A DNA stretch of 64,000 nt from Lutimaribacter pacificus (GCF_900142185.1 NZ_FQZZ01000007.1:1-64000); one strand, 5' to 3'; counted from the stretch's first letter, positions 9,203 to 16,905 are shown. Notes: generated from the letters alone by a model not told the origin. Numbers and translations: made by a program.

Positions 9203-9640
9203 ATGGCCCATCCCCTGCATCATGCCGAAAGCTCCGCCCGGAAGTACGGCGGCAAGCCTTCGGACTACCAGGCGCTGCACGAGTTTTTTGATGTCTCCAA
9301 GGAGCACCTCGCGCTCTTCGTCCACCGAGCCTACAGGCACAACACGCTCGGCATCTTCGAATTGGAGCGCCAGTTCGGCAGAACGCTGACCAACAGTGCG
9401 GGCCGGGTCATTCCGACCCGCTGGATCGGCGAGCAGCATGTCCGCGAGGATTGCCAGGGCCGCATCCCGTCGCTCGCCGACTGGCTTATCCGCATCCGGC
9501 CCGAGCCATGGATGGCCAATGGCCGGATCGACTTTGATCCTCCAGATATCGTCGGCGATCCGCGGGTCGCCTGGATGGCAGAGGTGGCAGCGGGCAGGAC
9601 GATCCTCGGTCTCAAGGACTGGATGGAAGGGAGGGGCTGA
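9203..9640 (+). CDS. DUF6915-like protein
   Basis: A 145-residue protein beginning MAHPLHHAESSARKYGGKP and containing the IGEQHV block and the IRPEPWM end, matching a family remembered as DUF6915. The ATG at 9203 lies 1 base after the previous stop. The several conserved histidines (residues 3, 6, 7 and in the IGEQHV block) could bind metal, but this is inference. Function unknown. Confidence 0.7.
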   Translation: MAHPLHHAESSARKYGGKPSDYQALHEFFDVSKEHLALFVHRAYRHNTLGIFELERQFGRTLTNSAGRVIPTRWIGEQHVREDCQGRIPSLADWLIRIRPEPWMANGRIDFDPPDIVGDPRVAWMAEVAAGRTILGLKDWMEGRG

Positions 9641-9642
9641 TC

Positions 9643-9921
9643 ATGCGCAATGTCCGCAGGTTCTACGATTGCAGCACCGCACATTTGCCCGAGGAGACCG
9701 CTCAGGCCATCGAAGACGGGCTCTTCGCCAAATCGCCAACCATGCTCAGCGAATATGGCTGGCTGTTCTCCGTCCCGGAAACGCTCGCCGACTTACCGGA
9801 AGGCGTCAACTGTGACGCCTTCAAGAGGGTCATGGCGTTGGCGATGGATGCAGGCTGCGACTGCGTCCTCTTCGATCGGGACGTCCCGCCGGTCCCCTAT
9901 CTCGAGGCCTTTGACTGGTAG
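9643..9921 (+). CDS. Small DUF5983-like protein
   Basis: A 92-residue protein following the previous gene by 2 bases. The RFYDCSTAHLPEET opening recalls DUF5983; the C-terminus has a CDCVLFDRD segment ending FDW. No membrane segment. Function unknown; the tight spacing places it in the same operon as the DUF6878- and DUF6915-like genes. Confidence 0.6.
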   Translation: MRNVRRFYDCSTAHLPEETAQAIEDGLFAKSPTMLSEYGWLFSVPETLADLPEGVNCDAFKRVMALAMDAGCDCVLFDRDVPPVPYLEAFDW

Positions 9922-9940
9922 ATCAATCGCAGTTGCACTG

Positions 9941-9973
9941 AGGCCCGATCCGCGGATCGGGCCTCTCTTGTTT
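9941..9973 (+). terminator. Perfect palindrome plus T-rich tail
   Basis: AGGCCCGATCCG (9941-9952) is followed directly by its reverse complement (9953-9964), then CTCTTGTTT. This 24-bp perfect palindrome closes the three-gene operon and precedes the start of the next gene by 38 bases. Confidence 0.7.
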
Positions 9974-10002
9974 CTGCCGCCAACACTGAAATGGAGATCC
10001 AG

Positions 10003-10281
10003 ATGAACATTGCGGAGATCAAGGCCGCCGTGGGTGCCGGCAAATCCGTCCACTGGGCGAACGAGGGCTACCGGGTTCACCGGGATGGTCTCGGCCAATA
10101 CCTCATCACCTTTGTGCCAAACGGCAGCACCATCGGTCTGACCGACCGGAGCGGCCGACGGCTGAACGGAGCCGAGGCCGATTTCTTCATATCTGAGCCG
10201 ATGCACTGTGCAGCGGCAGAGCAGGGGAGGGACGCGCACGTGGCGACGTGGGACACCTCGTCCAGCGCCGGGCCGGGCTGA
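10003..10281 (+). CDS. Small plasmid protein of unknown function
   Basis: A 92-residue protein. The recognisable part is NIAEIKAAVGAGKSVHWAN followed by a beta-rich segment ending GLTDRSGRRLNG. The ATG at 10003 is preferred over 9991 because GGAG lies 8 bases before it. The C-terminal 25 residues are low-complexity and may be poorly conserved. I recall similar unnamed proteins on Rhodobacterales plasmids; no function is known. Confidence 0.5.
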   Translation: MNIAEIKAAVGAGKSVHWANEGYRVHRDGLGQYLITFVPNGSTIGLTDRSGRRLNGAEADFFISEPMHCAAAEQGRDAHVATWDTSSSAGPG

Positions 10282-10397
10282 CGGTCAGGAGAGAAAGGAA
10301 AGAGGGCTTTCGGTTTTGCGATCCCATGAGGGGTCGAAAAGCAATCCCGCGTGCTCTGGCAAAAAGCCGGGCAGCGGCAAACCCAAGGAGAAGACCC

Positions 10398-11126
10398 ATG
10401 TTCGCAGGAACCCTGACGAAAAACGCCGAGACCGCAGCCACCGCCTATTCCGGCATAATCCATTCGACCCGGTTCGATGTTGCCATCCAACTCGAAACCC
10501 GGACGAAGATGTCCGAGCGGAGCCCGGACTATGACGTGACCGCGGTGAACAAATCCGGCCGCAAGGTGCGCATCGGCACGGCCTGGAACGAGACCGGCAA
10601 TACCACCGGCAATCCCTACATCTCGATGCAGATCGATGTCGGCCTCGGGCCGTTTCGGGTCAACGCCGTGCAGACGAAGGAAGCGCGCGAAGCGATGACC
10701 GGTGAATTCGAGATCATCCCGCTGGTGTCGAACGGTGCCATGAAGTCCGGCTCGATCTCGGGCGAGTTGACCGCAATGGATGCCGACAACGCCTTCGCCG
10801 GTTACATCGCCAACATGATGTTCGACCTCGATTTCATCCTCGTCGAGAACGCGTTCAAGACCGAGGAGACCCATCCCGACTACCGCATCGAGGTCAGCTC
10901 GCCCAAGGGCCACCCGATCCGCGTGGGCTCGGCCTGGATGGCGAAGAGCAACCGGACCGGCAACGACTACGTCTCGCTCCTCATCAACACGCCCGATGGC
11001 GATCTGCGGGTGAACGCTGTTCAGAACGAGGAGCAGCGGGGCGGCCAGACCTTCTCGATCATTCCCTTCGTCGAGAGCGCCGGCCAGGAGCGGTCTGACA
11101 ACACCGGCCTCGCTTTGGTGGGCTGA
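10398..11126 (+). CDS. Tandem DUF736-like protein
   Basis: A 242-residue protein built from two related DUF736-like halves. The first (about 40-110) has SPDYDVTAVNKSGRKVRIGTAW and later PYISMQIDV then FRVNAVQ; the second (about 155-225) has HPDYRIEVSSPKGHPIRVGSAW and later DYVSLLIN then LRVNAVQ. Ordinary DUF736 proteins on plasmids have one such unit of about 100 residues. The start at 10398 follows CCAAGGAGAAG. DUF736 has no assigned biochemistry. Confidence 0.75.
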   Translation: MFAGTLTKNAETAATAYSGIIHSTRFDVAIQLETRTKMSERSPDYDVTAVNKSGRKVRIGTAWNETGNTTGNPYISMQIDVGLGPFRVNAVQTKEAREAMTGEFEIIPLVSNGAMKSGSISGELTAMDADNAFAGYIANMMFDLDFILVENAFKTEETHPDYRIEVSSPKGHPIRVGSAWMAKSNRTGNDYVSLLINTPDGDLRVNAVQNEEQRGGQTFSIIPFVESAGQERSDNTGLALVG

Positions 11127-11280
11127 CGCGCGACGACTTCCACCGAACGGGCGTCCCGGGCAACCTGGGCGCCTTTCACCCGTGCAGGCCTGATCCTCCT
11201 CCGAAACCAGGCCTGACGGGGCGGTGCCGGTCCTGTCTCCGACCGGCCCGCGCCTCCTGTCCCCGAAAGGCAGGTCCCGT

Positions 11281-11320
11281 GAGGGGAGCCGCGGCAGCGC
11301 GGCTCCCCTCTTCTCGTTTC
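11281..11320 (+). terminator. Strong hairpin with T-rich tail
   Basis: GAGGGGAGCCGCG (11281-11293) pairs perfectly with CGCGGCTCCCCTC (11298-11310) around a GCAG loop, followed by TTCTCGTTT. It stands 155 bases after the DUF736 stop and 24 bases before the next start. Confidence 0.7.
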
Positions 11321-11343
11321 ACCCCATCAGAAGGACGACAGCC

Positions 11344-11574
11344 ATGTTCAATCTCTCCCATCCCAAACTGGTCACGCTCGCTGAGACCGAAGGTTACGCC
11401 GAGGTCGCGGACTTCCTGGAGGACTATGCGCTCGACAGCATCGTGCCCGCGATCTGCATGGCGCCCAATTGCGATCACACCGCTGATCTCGAACCGGATC
11501 AGCGCGCCGGCTTCTGCGAGGCCTGCGGTCGTCCCACCATGAAATCCGGCCTCGTCATCGCTGGCTTGATTTGA
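11344..11574 (+). CDS. Small zinc-ribbon-like protein
   Basis: A 76-residue protein with two cysteine pairs, C-x4-C (CMAPNC) and C-x2-C (CEAC), in its C-terminal half, fitting a small zinc-binding module. AGAAGGACGACAGCC precedes the ATG. The next gene begins 23 bases after its stop. Function unknown. Confidence 0.6.
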   Translation: MFNLSHPKLVTLAETEGYAEVADFLEDYALDSIVPAICMAPNCDHTADLEPDQRAGFCEACGRPTMKSGLVIAGLI

Positions 11575-11597
11575 GCGGCAAGGATGAGGGGCTTCCC

Positions 11598-11981
11598 ATG
11601 ACACATAATCAATACACGACGCCCGGCACGCGGCTTACCTGGTCCGACGTCGGCGAATGGGTCGATGCGGCCCACCGGATCGGCAGGCGCCGGCCCGGTG
11701 CGGCGCGCAACCGGGCCTTTGCCGCCCATGCGGCGGCATTGCCCCGCGACCTCACCAACCGCGAGACGCATATGCCATCGCTGGAGGCGGCGATTCACCT
11801 CCTAAAACACGGACATCCCAGTCTCGCCCGGCCGCAGAGAGGCCATCGGGCGGATCACCCGACCACGCCGGTCATCATGGATCTGATGAACCGTCTCGCC
11901 GTCCTGAAACGCCGGGATGAGATACCCGCCGGGAACAACTGGACCGCCATGTTCGGAGGTTCCGATGCGCATTCCGGCTGA
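11598..11981 (+). CDS. Hypothetical protein preceding the PP-loop gene
   Basis: A 127-residue basic protein with a TRLTWSDVGEWVDAAHRIGRRRPG N-terminal block; its first 20 residues hold no signal sequence. The ATG at 11598 is preferred over a TTG at 11571, which would overlap the preceding gene. Its 3' end overlaps the PP-loop gene by 17 bases, so the two are likely translationally coupled. I do not recognise a family. Confidence 0.5.
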   Translation: MTHNQYTTPGTRLTWSDVGEWVDAAHRIGRRRPGAARNRAFAAHAAALPRDLTNRETHMPSLEAAIHLLKHGHPSLARPQRGHRADHPTTPVIMDLMNRLAVLKRRDEIPAGNNWTAMFGGSDAHSG

Positions 11982-12717
11982 CATCACCGACCTGATCGAG
12001 CGCGGCGCCCTTGTGGCGATCAACCATTCCGGCGGCAAGGACAGTCAGGCCATGTCGATCAGGCTGGTTGAGGCTGGCATCCCGCGCGACCAGCTGCTCA
12101 TCGTCCATGCCACCCTCGGCGACGTGGAATGGCCGGGAACGATCAGCCATATCCGGAAGACCACGTTCGGGCTGCCGCCGGTGATCGCACGACCGCGCCG
12201 GTCGTTCTTCGAGATGGTCCGGGCACGGGGCATGTTCCCCTCCCCGCGATACCGCCAATGCACCTCCGACCAGAAGCGCGGCCCGATCGAGCGGGAGTTG
12301 CGTCGCTATCTCGCGGCCAATCCCCGCTTCGCCGGACGCATCGTCAGTGCGATGGGCATGCGCGCCGAGGAAAGCGCCGCGCGTTGGAGCCGTCACGTCG
12401 TCAGGCTGAACAACCGCAACAGCGTGGCGGGTCGAACCTGGATCGACTGGCTGCCAATTCATGAGCTATCCCGGCGCGAGGTGTTCGACGCCATCGCCGC
12501 GGCGGGGCAGGAGCCACATTGGGCCTATGGCCGCGGCATGACGCGGCTGTCCTGCAGCTTCTGCATCATGTCCTCGCTGGCCGATCTGCGATGCGCGGCG
12601 CGGCTGCGACCGGACCTACTTTCCGCCTACATGGCTCTCGAAGACGAGATCGGCCACACCCTGCGTCCCGACGGGACGAACCTCCGCGAAACCCTCAACC
12701 GATTGGATGCCGCATGA
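11965..12717 (+). CDS. PAPS-reductase-like PP-loop protein (DndC-related superfamily)
   Basis: A 250-residue protein of the phosphoadenosine phosphosulfate reductase/ATP pyrophosphatase superfamily. The SGGKDS PP-loop is at residues 22-27. Cysteines in QCTSDQKRGPI (near 97) and CSFC (197-200) could ligate an iron-sulfur cluster, as in the DndC/CysH group. Plasmid members with this Cys layout are common but their substrates are unknown; candidates are nucleic-acid or nucleotide thiolation. GGAGGT precedes the ATG; the stop overlaps the RadC-like start as ATGA. Confidence 0.85.
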   Translation: MRIPADITDLIERGALVAINHSGGKDSQAMSIRLVEAGIPRDQLLIVHATLGDVEWPGTISHIRKTTFGLPPVIARPRRSFFEMVRARGMFPSPRYRQCTSDQKRGPIERELRRYLAANPRFAGRIVSAMGMRAEESAARWSRHVVRLNNRNSVAGRTWIDWLPIHELSRREVFDAIAAAGQEPHWAYGRGMTRLSCSFCIMSSLADLRCAARLRPDLLSAYMALEDEIGHTLRPDGTNLRETLNRLDAA

Positions 12718-13220
12718 CCGTGCATGACCCCCAAGAAATCGTCGAACGTCCGGGGTCCGGCTTCTCCGAGGCCGAGATCGCCACCATCGACGCCGCGCGG
12801 GACATCCTGCGCAGGCATGCCCGGTCCACCGCCGCCTTGCAGTCCTGGACCATGCTGACCGACTACCTGGCGCTCAACGCCGTTCGCGAGCGCGTCGAAG
12901 TGTTTCGGGTGCTGCTGTTGGACCGGAAGAACAAGCTGATCCGCGACAGGGTCATGACCCGCGGCAGCATCGATCACGTTCCGGTCTATGTCAGCGAGGT
13001 GCTCCGCTCGGCTCTCGTTCTTGATGCCTCAGCCATCATCATGTGCCACAACCATCCGTCCGGCGATCCGCATCCGAGCCAGGCCGACATCGATCTCACC
13101 CGGAAGATCGTTGAAGCCTGCAAGGTGATGGAGATTGTCATCCACGATCACATCATCGTCGGTTTCGGACGGGAGAAGAACGCGTTCAGCATGCGGGCGG
13201 CCGGGATGATGGGTGACTAG
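12714..13220 (+). CDS. RadC-family JAB/MPN domain protein
   Basis: A 168-residue protein with a RadC/MPN+ metalloprotease-like domain (about residues 40-165). The JAMM-type motif CHNHPSGDPHPSQAD (near 109-123) has both histidines and the aspartate that bind zinc in the family. It lacks the N-terminal HhH part of chromosomal RadC, as is usual for mobile-element versions. Its biochemical role is unsettled. It is coupled by an ATGA overlap to the PP-loop gene. Confidence 0.9.
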   Translation: MTVHDPQEIVERPGSGFSEAEIATIDAARDILRRHARSTAALQSWTMLTDYLALNAVRERVEVFRVLLLDRKNKLIRDRVMTRGSIDHVPVYVSEVLRSALVLDASAIIMCHNHPSGDPHPSQADIDLTRKIVEACKVMEIVIHDHIIVGFGREKNAFSMRAAGMMGD

Positions 13221-13552
13221 AAATCCGGGAACATGTGCCGGGTGGACGCCAGCCTCATCCAGTTCCGTCCACCAAAGGCAACAAGTGTGAGGTAGATGAT
13301 ACCCGCCTCGACACCCGGCCTGAAGACGATGGTCAGACGATGGCCGGACCCGCCATGTCGCACGAGCCAGCCTTCGAGCTTTCCTTCAAGCCGCACGCCA
13401 GATGTCGGGTTGTCTGCAATGGATCGCAGCAAGGCATCGACCTCATCCAGGCGCCGAAGAGCTGCTCCCGAGTCGCCCTGGGTGACTTCGATGATGTGAT
13501 CGACGATGCCGATGAGATCCCGCTCGAAGAACGGATGCCGGACGAACTGCAT
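13217..13552 (-). CDS. ParE/RelE-family toxin
   Basis: A 111-residue protein with the ParE/RelE fold pattern: an N-terminal FERDLIGIVDHI helix, a central LRSIADNPTSG turn and a C-terminal strand set with VRHGGSGHRLTIVFRP and IIYLTLVAFGG. The ATG at 13552 touches the stop of the upstream antitoxin gene (TGATG), the usual coupling of type II toxin-antitoxin operons. It converges with the RadC-like gene, overlapping it by 4 bases. ParE toxins poison gyrase, RelE toxins cleave mRNA; the sequence alone does not decide. Confidence 0.8.
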   Translation of the reverse strand: MQFVRHPFFERDLIGIVDHIIEVTQGDSGAALRRLDEVDALLRSIADNPTSGVRLEGKLEGWLVRHGGSGHRLTIVFRPGVEAGIIYLTLVAFGGRNWMRLASTRHMFPDF

Positions 13553-13827
13553 CAGGCCTTGCGGGTCATTGCGGTCAGATGCGCCCGCGCGCCAGCGGTG
13601 ACGTCGGAGGCGTCGCCGACCGGTTCCCATTGGTCGAGCGGCAGAGCCAGACGCCGTTCAAGTTCTGCTTCTAGCACCGCCCGTTCGCGCTCACGTTCTG
13701 CCTTGGCCTTCGCCAGTTCCCCCGAAACCGCCGCGCTCACATTGGGATATTCTCCGGCTTCGACCAGCTCCCTGGCGAACGCGTAGGCGGTATCGGTAAA
13801 GCTGACGGATTGCTTTTGAACGCTCAT
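13552..13827 (-). CDS. ParD-like antitoxin
   Basis: A 91-residue protein with a ribbon-helix-helix-like N-terminus (SVSFTDTAYAFARELVEAG, then YPNVSAAVSGEL) and a long charged helix (residues 35-60) that would wrap around the toxin, the ParD layout. It is upstream of the ParE/RelE-like gene and ends in the overlap TGATG with it. It presumably represses the pair's own promoter upstream of 13827. Confidence 0.8.
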   Translation of the reverse strand: MSVQKQSVSFTDTAYAFARELVEAGEYPNVSAAVSGELAKAKAERERERAVLEAELERRLALPLDQWEPVGDASDVTAGARAHLTAMTRKA

Positions 13828-13943
13828 GGCGGACTCCTTGGTGCTCCAATAGAGTACTGAAATCCGCGGCATCTGGCAAGCCGGTCAGCCCCGACCGAGG
13901 GAACCGACCCATGCCTGACGGCCTCCCCTGCTCGGCTGCGCGT

Positions 13944-14447
13944 GTCGCAGGGGAGATATCGGCCGTCGGCCGATCGCGCATTCGGCCATGCGGCCTCACC
14001 GCGGCGTTGCACCCAGGCCCCCGGTTTGCCCGTCTCGCGAGCACGTCGCTCCCCGGCCACTCCGCCGGATTGCACTCTGGTCTGTTTCGGCCAGAGGCCA
14101 AAACGATCCCGCCGCTCCATCCGTCTCCCGCGTCCGGTCGCGCCGTTTGCCTGCTCGCGTCGGGCAAACCTGCCGTCAAAACACACACACATGAGCGTGG
14201 AAGCATATCCTCCGGATGGCCCCCGAATCAGCCCGCCTCAAGGATCGCAAAACTTTTCGGCGAGGCCGGCGGGTGTGGAGAAGGCAGTCCAGTGCTCGAT
14301 GACGCGCCTGTGGTGAGCGATGCGCCCGGAAAACTTTTGCGCCCGGCGCGCCGGCGGCTTCGCCGTCCCTGACCCGGACAGATTCGGTGAACCAGACGTA
14401 CGGCCATGCCACCACACTCACGTGGTGGTTCCCCGAACATCTGGAGA
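13944..14447 (+). repeat. Direct repeat copy 1 (~500 bp leader element)
   Basis: This stretch is closely similar to 15472-15969 in the same orientation; the copies begin near GTCGC, share long blocks such as TCGCGCATTCGGCCATGCGG and GGTTTGCCCGTCTCGCGAGC, and end at the ATCTGGAGA ribosome site. Each copy ends directly before a gene (14455 and 15977). The gap 13828-14454 holds no convincing gene apart from this repeat. Near its end AAAACTTTT occurs twice, in a GCAAAACTTTTCGG context near 14245 and a GGAAAACTTTTGCG context near 14330. Confidence 0.85.
14409..14428 (+). promoter_or_regulatory. 5' hairpin before the SLOG gene
   Basis: CCACCAC (14409-14415) and GTGGTGG (14422-14428) form a perfect 7-bp stem with ACTCAC loop, 26 bases before the ATG at 14455. 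The same hairpin is conserved in the second repeat copy, suggesting a shared control element acting on RNA or on single-stranded DNA. Confidence 0.6.
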
Positions 14448-14454
14448 CACCAAC

Positions 14455-15384
14455 ATGACATACGAGAACGCGAATGCCTACGAGACCATCGAACTTTTCG
14501 GCCTGACGGAGAAAGACGCGGAGCTGCCCATCCCCGAGGATCACGTCCTGACCGATAGCATCGTCCGCGAGACTTTCGAGGCCCTGCTTGGCCAGCTGCG
14601 CGGCACCGGTCTCGAGACCGAGATCGAACCGCTCGCGCACGGGCTCGCCACGATTCTGCAGCGCCGCAAGATCGCTCTGGGCAAGGAGCTTGACCGCACC
14701 GCTGACAAGATCGGCGCCCTGGCAAAATCCCATGACGGGTCGGAGATCGCCGAGACCGCGCTCGAAGAGGCGCAGGCCCGCTTCCTGCAGGTCCGCGAGA
14801 TCGTCGGGGCCATCGAGGTGATGAGCGAGGCGGCGGCGGAATGCTACGAGGTCGAGACCGGCCACGCCTTCATCCCGGCCGCGGGATCGCGCGCCAGTGC
14901 TCGCGCTCAGGAGACCGGAGCGGTCTTCGAGGCCCGGCAGCTGCTGGAACAGCACGATCGCGAGACAGCCGCGAAGTCGAAGGTCGAGGGGGTTCCCCTG
15001 ATCGTCTCGGGGGCGACCGACTGGACCGATATCGACGTCATCTTCACGACACTCGACAAGGTTCGCGAGCGCATCCGGCAGAACCGCAACCAGGAGATCT
15101 TCCTCTGCCACAAGGGTGGCAAGCACGGGGCCGAGATGATCGCCGCCCGGTGGGCTCGGGCGCGTGGCGTCGCGCAGGCGCGCTTCGATCCGCGCTGGTC
15201 CGCGCATGGGCGGGCAGCACCCTTCAAATGCAACGACGAGATGCTGGACGACAAGTTCGCCGCGACCGGGGTCGTGCTCTTCGGCGGCAACGGGGTCGCA
15301 CTGAACCTCGGGCAGAAGGCGGAAGCCAAAGGCCTGACGGTGATGCGGGTCGCCGATCCGGCGAAGAAGACGGCAGACGCGTGA
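14455..15384 (+). CDS. DUF2493 / YspA-like SLOG-family protein
   Basis: A 309-residue protein. The N-terminal 180 residues are helical and charged. Residues about 185-285 form a DUF2493 (YspA, cpYpsA-related SLOG) domain: LIVSGATDWTDIDVIF, then EIFLCHKGGKHGAEMIAARWA with the conserved G-G-x-x-G phosphate-binding turn, and APFKCNDEML. SLOG domains bind nucleotide-derived ligands and occur in phage-defence and stress systems. CTGGAGA is the ribosome site. It lies between the two 500-bp direct repeats. Confidence 0.82.
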   Translation: MTYENANAYETIELFGLTEKDAELPIPEDHVLTDSIVRETFEALLGQLRGTGLETEIEPLAHGLATILQRRKIALGKELDRTADKIGALAKSHDGSEIAETALEEAQARFLQVREIVGAIEVMSEAAAECYEVETGHAFIPAAGSRASARAQETGAVFEARQLLEQHDRETAAKSKVEGVPLIVSGATDWTDIDVIFTTLDKVRERIRQNRNQEIFLCHKGGKHGAEMIAARWARARGVAQARFDPRWSAHGRAAPFKCNDEMLDDKFAATGVVLFGGNGVALNLGQKAEAKGLTVMRVADPAKKTADA

Positions 15385-15392
15385 ATGAGAGA

Positions 15393-15418
15393 GGGTCGCC
15401 TTTGGGCGGCCCTTTCGT
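15393..15418 (+). terminator. Terminator hairpin after the SLOG gene
   Basis: GGGTCGCC (15393-15400) pairs, with one G-T wobble, with GGCGGCCC (15405-15412), followed by TTTCGTCGTTTT. It stands 9 bases after the stop codon. The same GGGCGGCCCTTT end recurs at 17295-17318. Confidence 0.7.
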
Positions 15419-15471
15419 CGTTTTCATCTGCCTGCCCGTAAACTGGCGGTCTCCTCCGCACAGTAAGCCAA

Positions 15472-15969
15472 GTCGCGGTGGAGGTATCGGCCTGAGGCCG
15501 ATCGCGCATTCGGCCATGCGGCCTCACCACGGCGCAGCACCCGGCGTCCCGGTTTGCCCGTCTCGCGAGCACGTCGCGCCCCGGCCGCTCCACCGGATTA
15601 CGCTCCGGTCTGTTTTGCGGGGCAAAACGATCCCGCCGCTCCATTCGTGTCCCGCGTCCGGGCAGCACCCTTTGCCTGCTCGCGTCGGGCAAACCTGTCG
15701 TTAATCACACACACATGAGTGCGGAAGCATATCCTCCGGATGGCCCCCGAACCCGTCCGCGTCAAGGATCGCAAAACTTTTCGGCTAGGGGGGCCGGGGA
15801 GGAGAGGGCGGTCCAGTGTTCGATGACGCCCCCGTGGTGGGCGATGCGCCCGGAAAACTTTTGCGCCCGGCACGCCGGCGGCTGCGCCGTCCCTGACCCG
15901 GACAGTTTCGGCAACCAGGCATTCGGCCATGCCACCACACTCACGTGGTGGTCCACGAACATCTGGAGA
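15472..15969 (+). repeat. Direct repeat copy 2 (~500 bp leader element)
   Basis: Second copy of the element at 13944-14447, offset by about 1.53 kb and in the same orientation. It ends in ATCTGGAGA before the ATG at 15977. Scattered point differences and short indels show that the duplication is not very recent, while the hairpin near the 3' end is unchanged. No coding function is seen in it. Confidence 0.85.
15932..15951 (+). promoter_or_regulatory. 5' hairpin before the zinc-ribbon gene
   Basis: CCACCAC (15932-15938), loop ACTCAC, GTGGTGG (15945-15951), 25 bases before the ATG at 15977; identical to the hairpin at 14409-14428. Confidence 0.6.
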
Positions 15970-15976
15970 TGAGATC

Positions 15977-16222
15977 ATGACCGACGAGAACAAGACCGAG
16001 GACGACCTTTGCCGACACTGCGACCGCACAGGCACGTCGCAGCGCGGAACTTCCACCGGGAAAGACCATCACGATATTGGCGGCCATGTCGTCCCCTGCG
16101 TCGCCTGCGGGAAAGACGCGTTGCGGACCGATTGGGAGACTATCGATGGCGGGAGCGTCAATTTCCACTGGCGGGAGGCCTGTGCGCATTGTTCGCACCT
16201 CAGCGAGTCTCTCTTCGCCTGA
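15977..16222 (+). CDS. Small zinc-ribbon protein
   Basis: An 81-residue protein with three C-x2-C pairs (CRHC near 11-14, CVAC near 40-43, CAHC near 68-71) and several histidines, typical of a small zinc-binding protein. It starts directly after the second 500-bp repeat with a CTGGAGATGAG ribosome site. No known family recognised. From 16223 to 17073 no intact gene is seen apart from the features listed there. Confidence 0.65.
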   Translation: MTDENKTEDDLCRHCDRTGTSQRGTSTGKDHHDIGGHVVPCVACGKDALRTDWETIDGGSVNFHWREACAHCSHLSESLFA

Positions 16223-16312
16223 ACAGTACCTTTCATCGGGCGGCCCCGTCGCCCGGTGATCCCTCTCTCTAACCCTTCCACGCTCTCGACGACTGCGACA
16301 CCATCCATAAGT

Positions 16313-16346
16313 GCAGCCCCGCCCGGCTAAGGCCGGGCGGGGCTGC
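16313..16346. terminator. 15-bp perfect GC-rich hairpin
   Basis: GCAGCCCCGCCCGGC (16313-16327) pairs perfectly with 16332-16346 around a TAAG loop. There is no T-run, so it may be a Rho-independent terminator of weak type or a structural element in the gene-free stretch 16223-16880. Confidence 0.5.
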
Positions 16347-16714
16347 TGCGCTCCTCAACTGTCTGTGGCCCCTCAGTCAGACGCAAATAACATGAAGGTC
16401 GGTGGTGATCGATCGTCGGTCATGCCGGGCCCCTGCCGGCGGTTGCACCGCCGTCACCGCGCTCGCAGGTTCCGGCCGTGCCGGCCTCCACCCGGAACAC
16501 GAGGCCCCTGGACGTGCTGAGTGGCATACCCCGGCGGCGGTCTCCTGACGGAGCCAGCCGGCGGGGTTGCCCTCATGCGCGCCAGAAACCCCGCGATCCG
16601 CCCGTCCGGGTGCAGATCGCTGGGGCGGGCGCAGCGCATCGACCGCGCCGCCCGATGACGGCGACCCGTCCGGGCCGACAACTCTGCTGCCAGACCTGCG
16701 GCTGTATCACCGCC

Positions 16715-16905
16715 CCGGATCGCCACACAGGCGACGGGGAAGCCGAGCTTGAGGCAGACGATCGCGGTCGTGCCGATCGGGCGCACGCGAACCATCGCGC
16801 CGACGCGTTGGAAGCGGGGGCGGACCTGGTCACGTCTGACATAACTCGACAGGACCGATGGCGGCTGAGGAGCGGGGTGCACATTTGGGTCTCCCCTCTT
16901 TGCTC
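16715..16905 (-). pseudogene. Frameshifted inverted copy of the 17074 gene
   Basis: On the - strand, a ribosome-site region nearly identical to that of the gene at 17074 (GAGACCCAAATG) is followed by sequence encoding the same RFQRVGAM block and an LKLGFPVA block (LKLDFPVA in the intact gene). The distance from ATG to the first block is 68 bases here against 66 in the intact gene, so the ATG is out of frame with the conserved part. The two copies face away from each other around a ~170-bp spacer. Confidence 0.6.

Noticed and set aside
13911-14372. Open frames inside the first ~500-bp direct repeat (and alike in the second)
   Set aside because: Frames are open in several phases because of high GC, the two repeat copies do not keep one frame between them, and no ribosome site or domain is seen. 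Treated as non-coding leader DNA.
16454-16882. A 142-codon - strand frame covering the inverted copy
   Set aside because: Only the first part resembles the gene at 17074, and its GTG start is not the codon placed after the conserved ribosome site. The rest is unlike any protein, so it is listed as a frameshifted copy.
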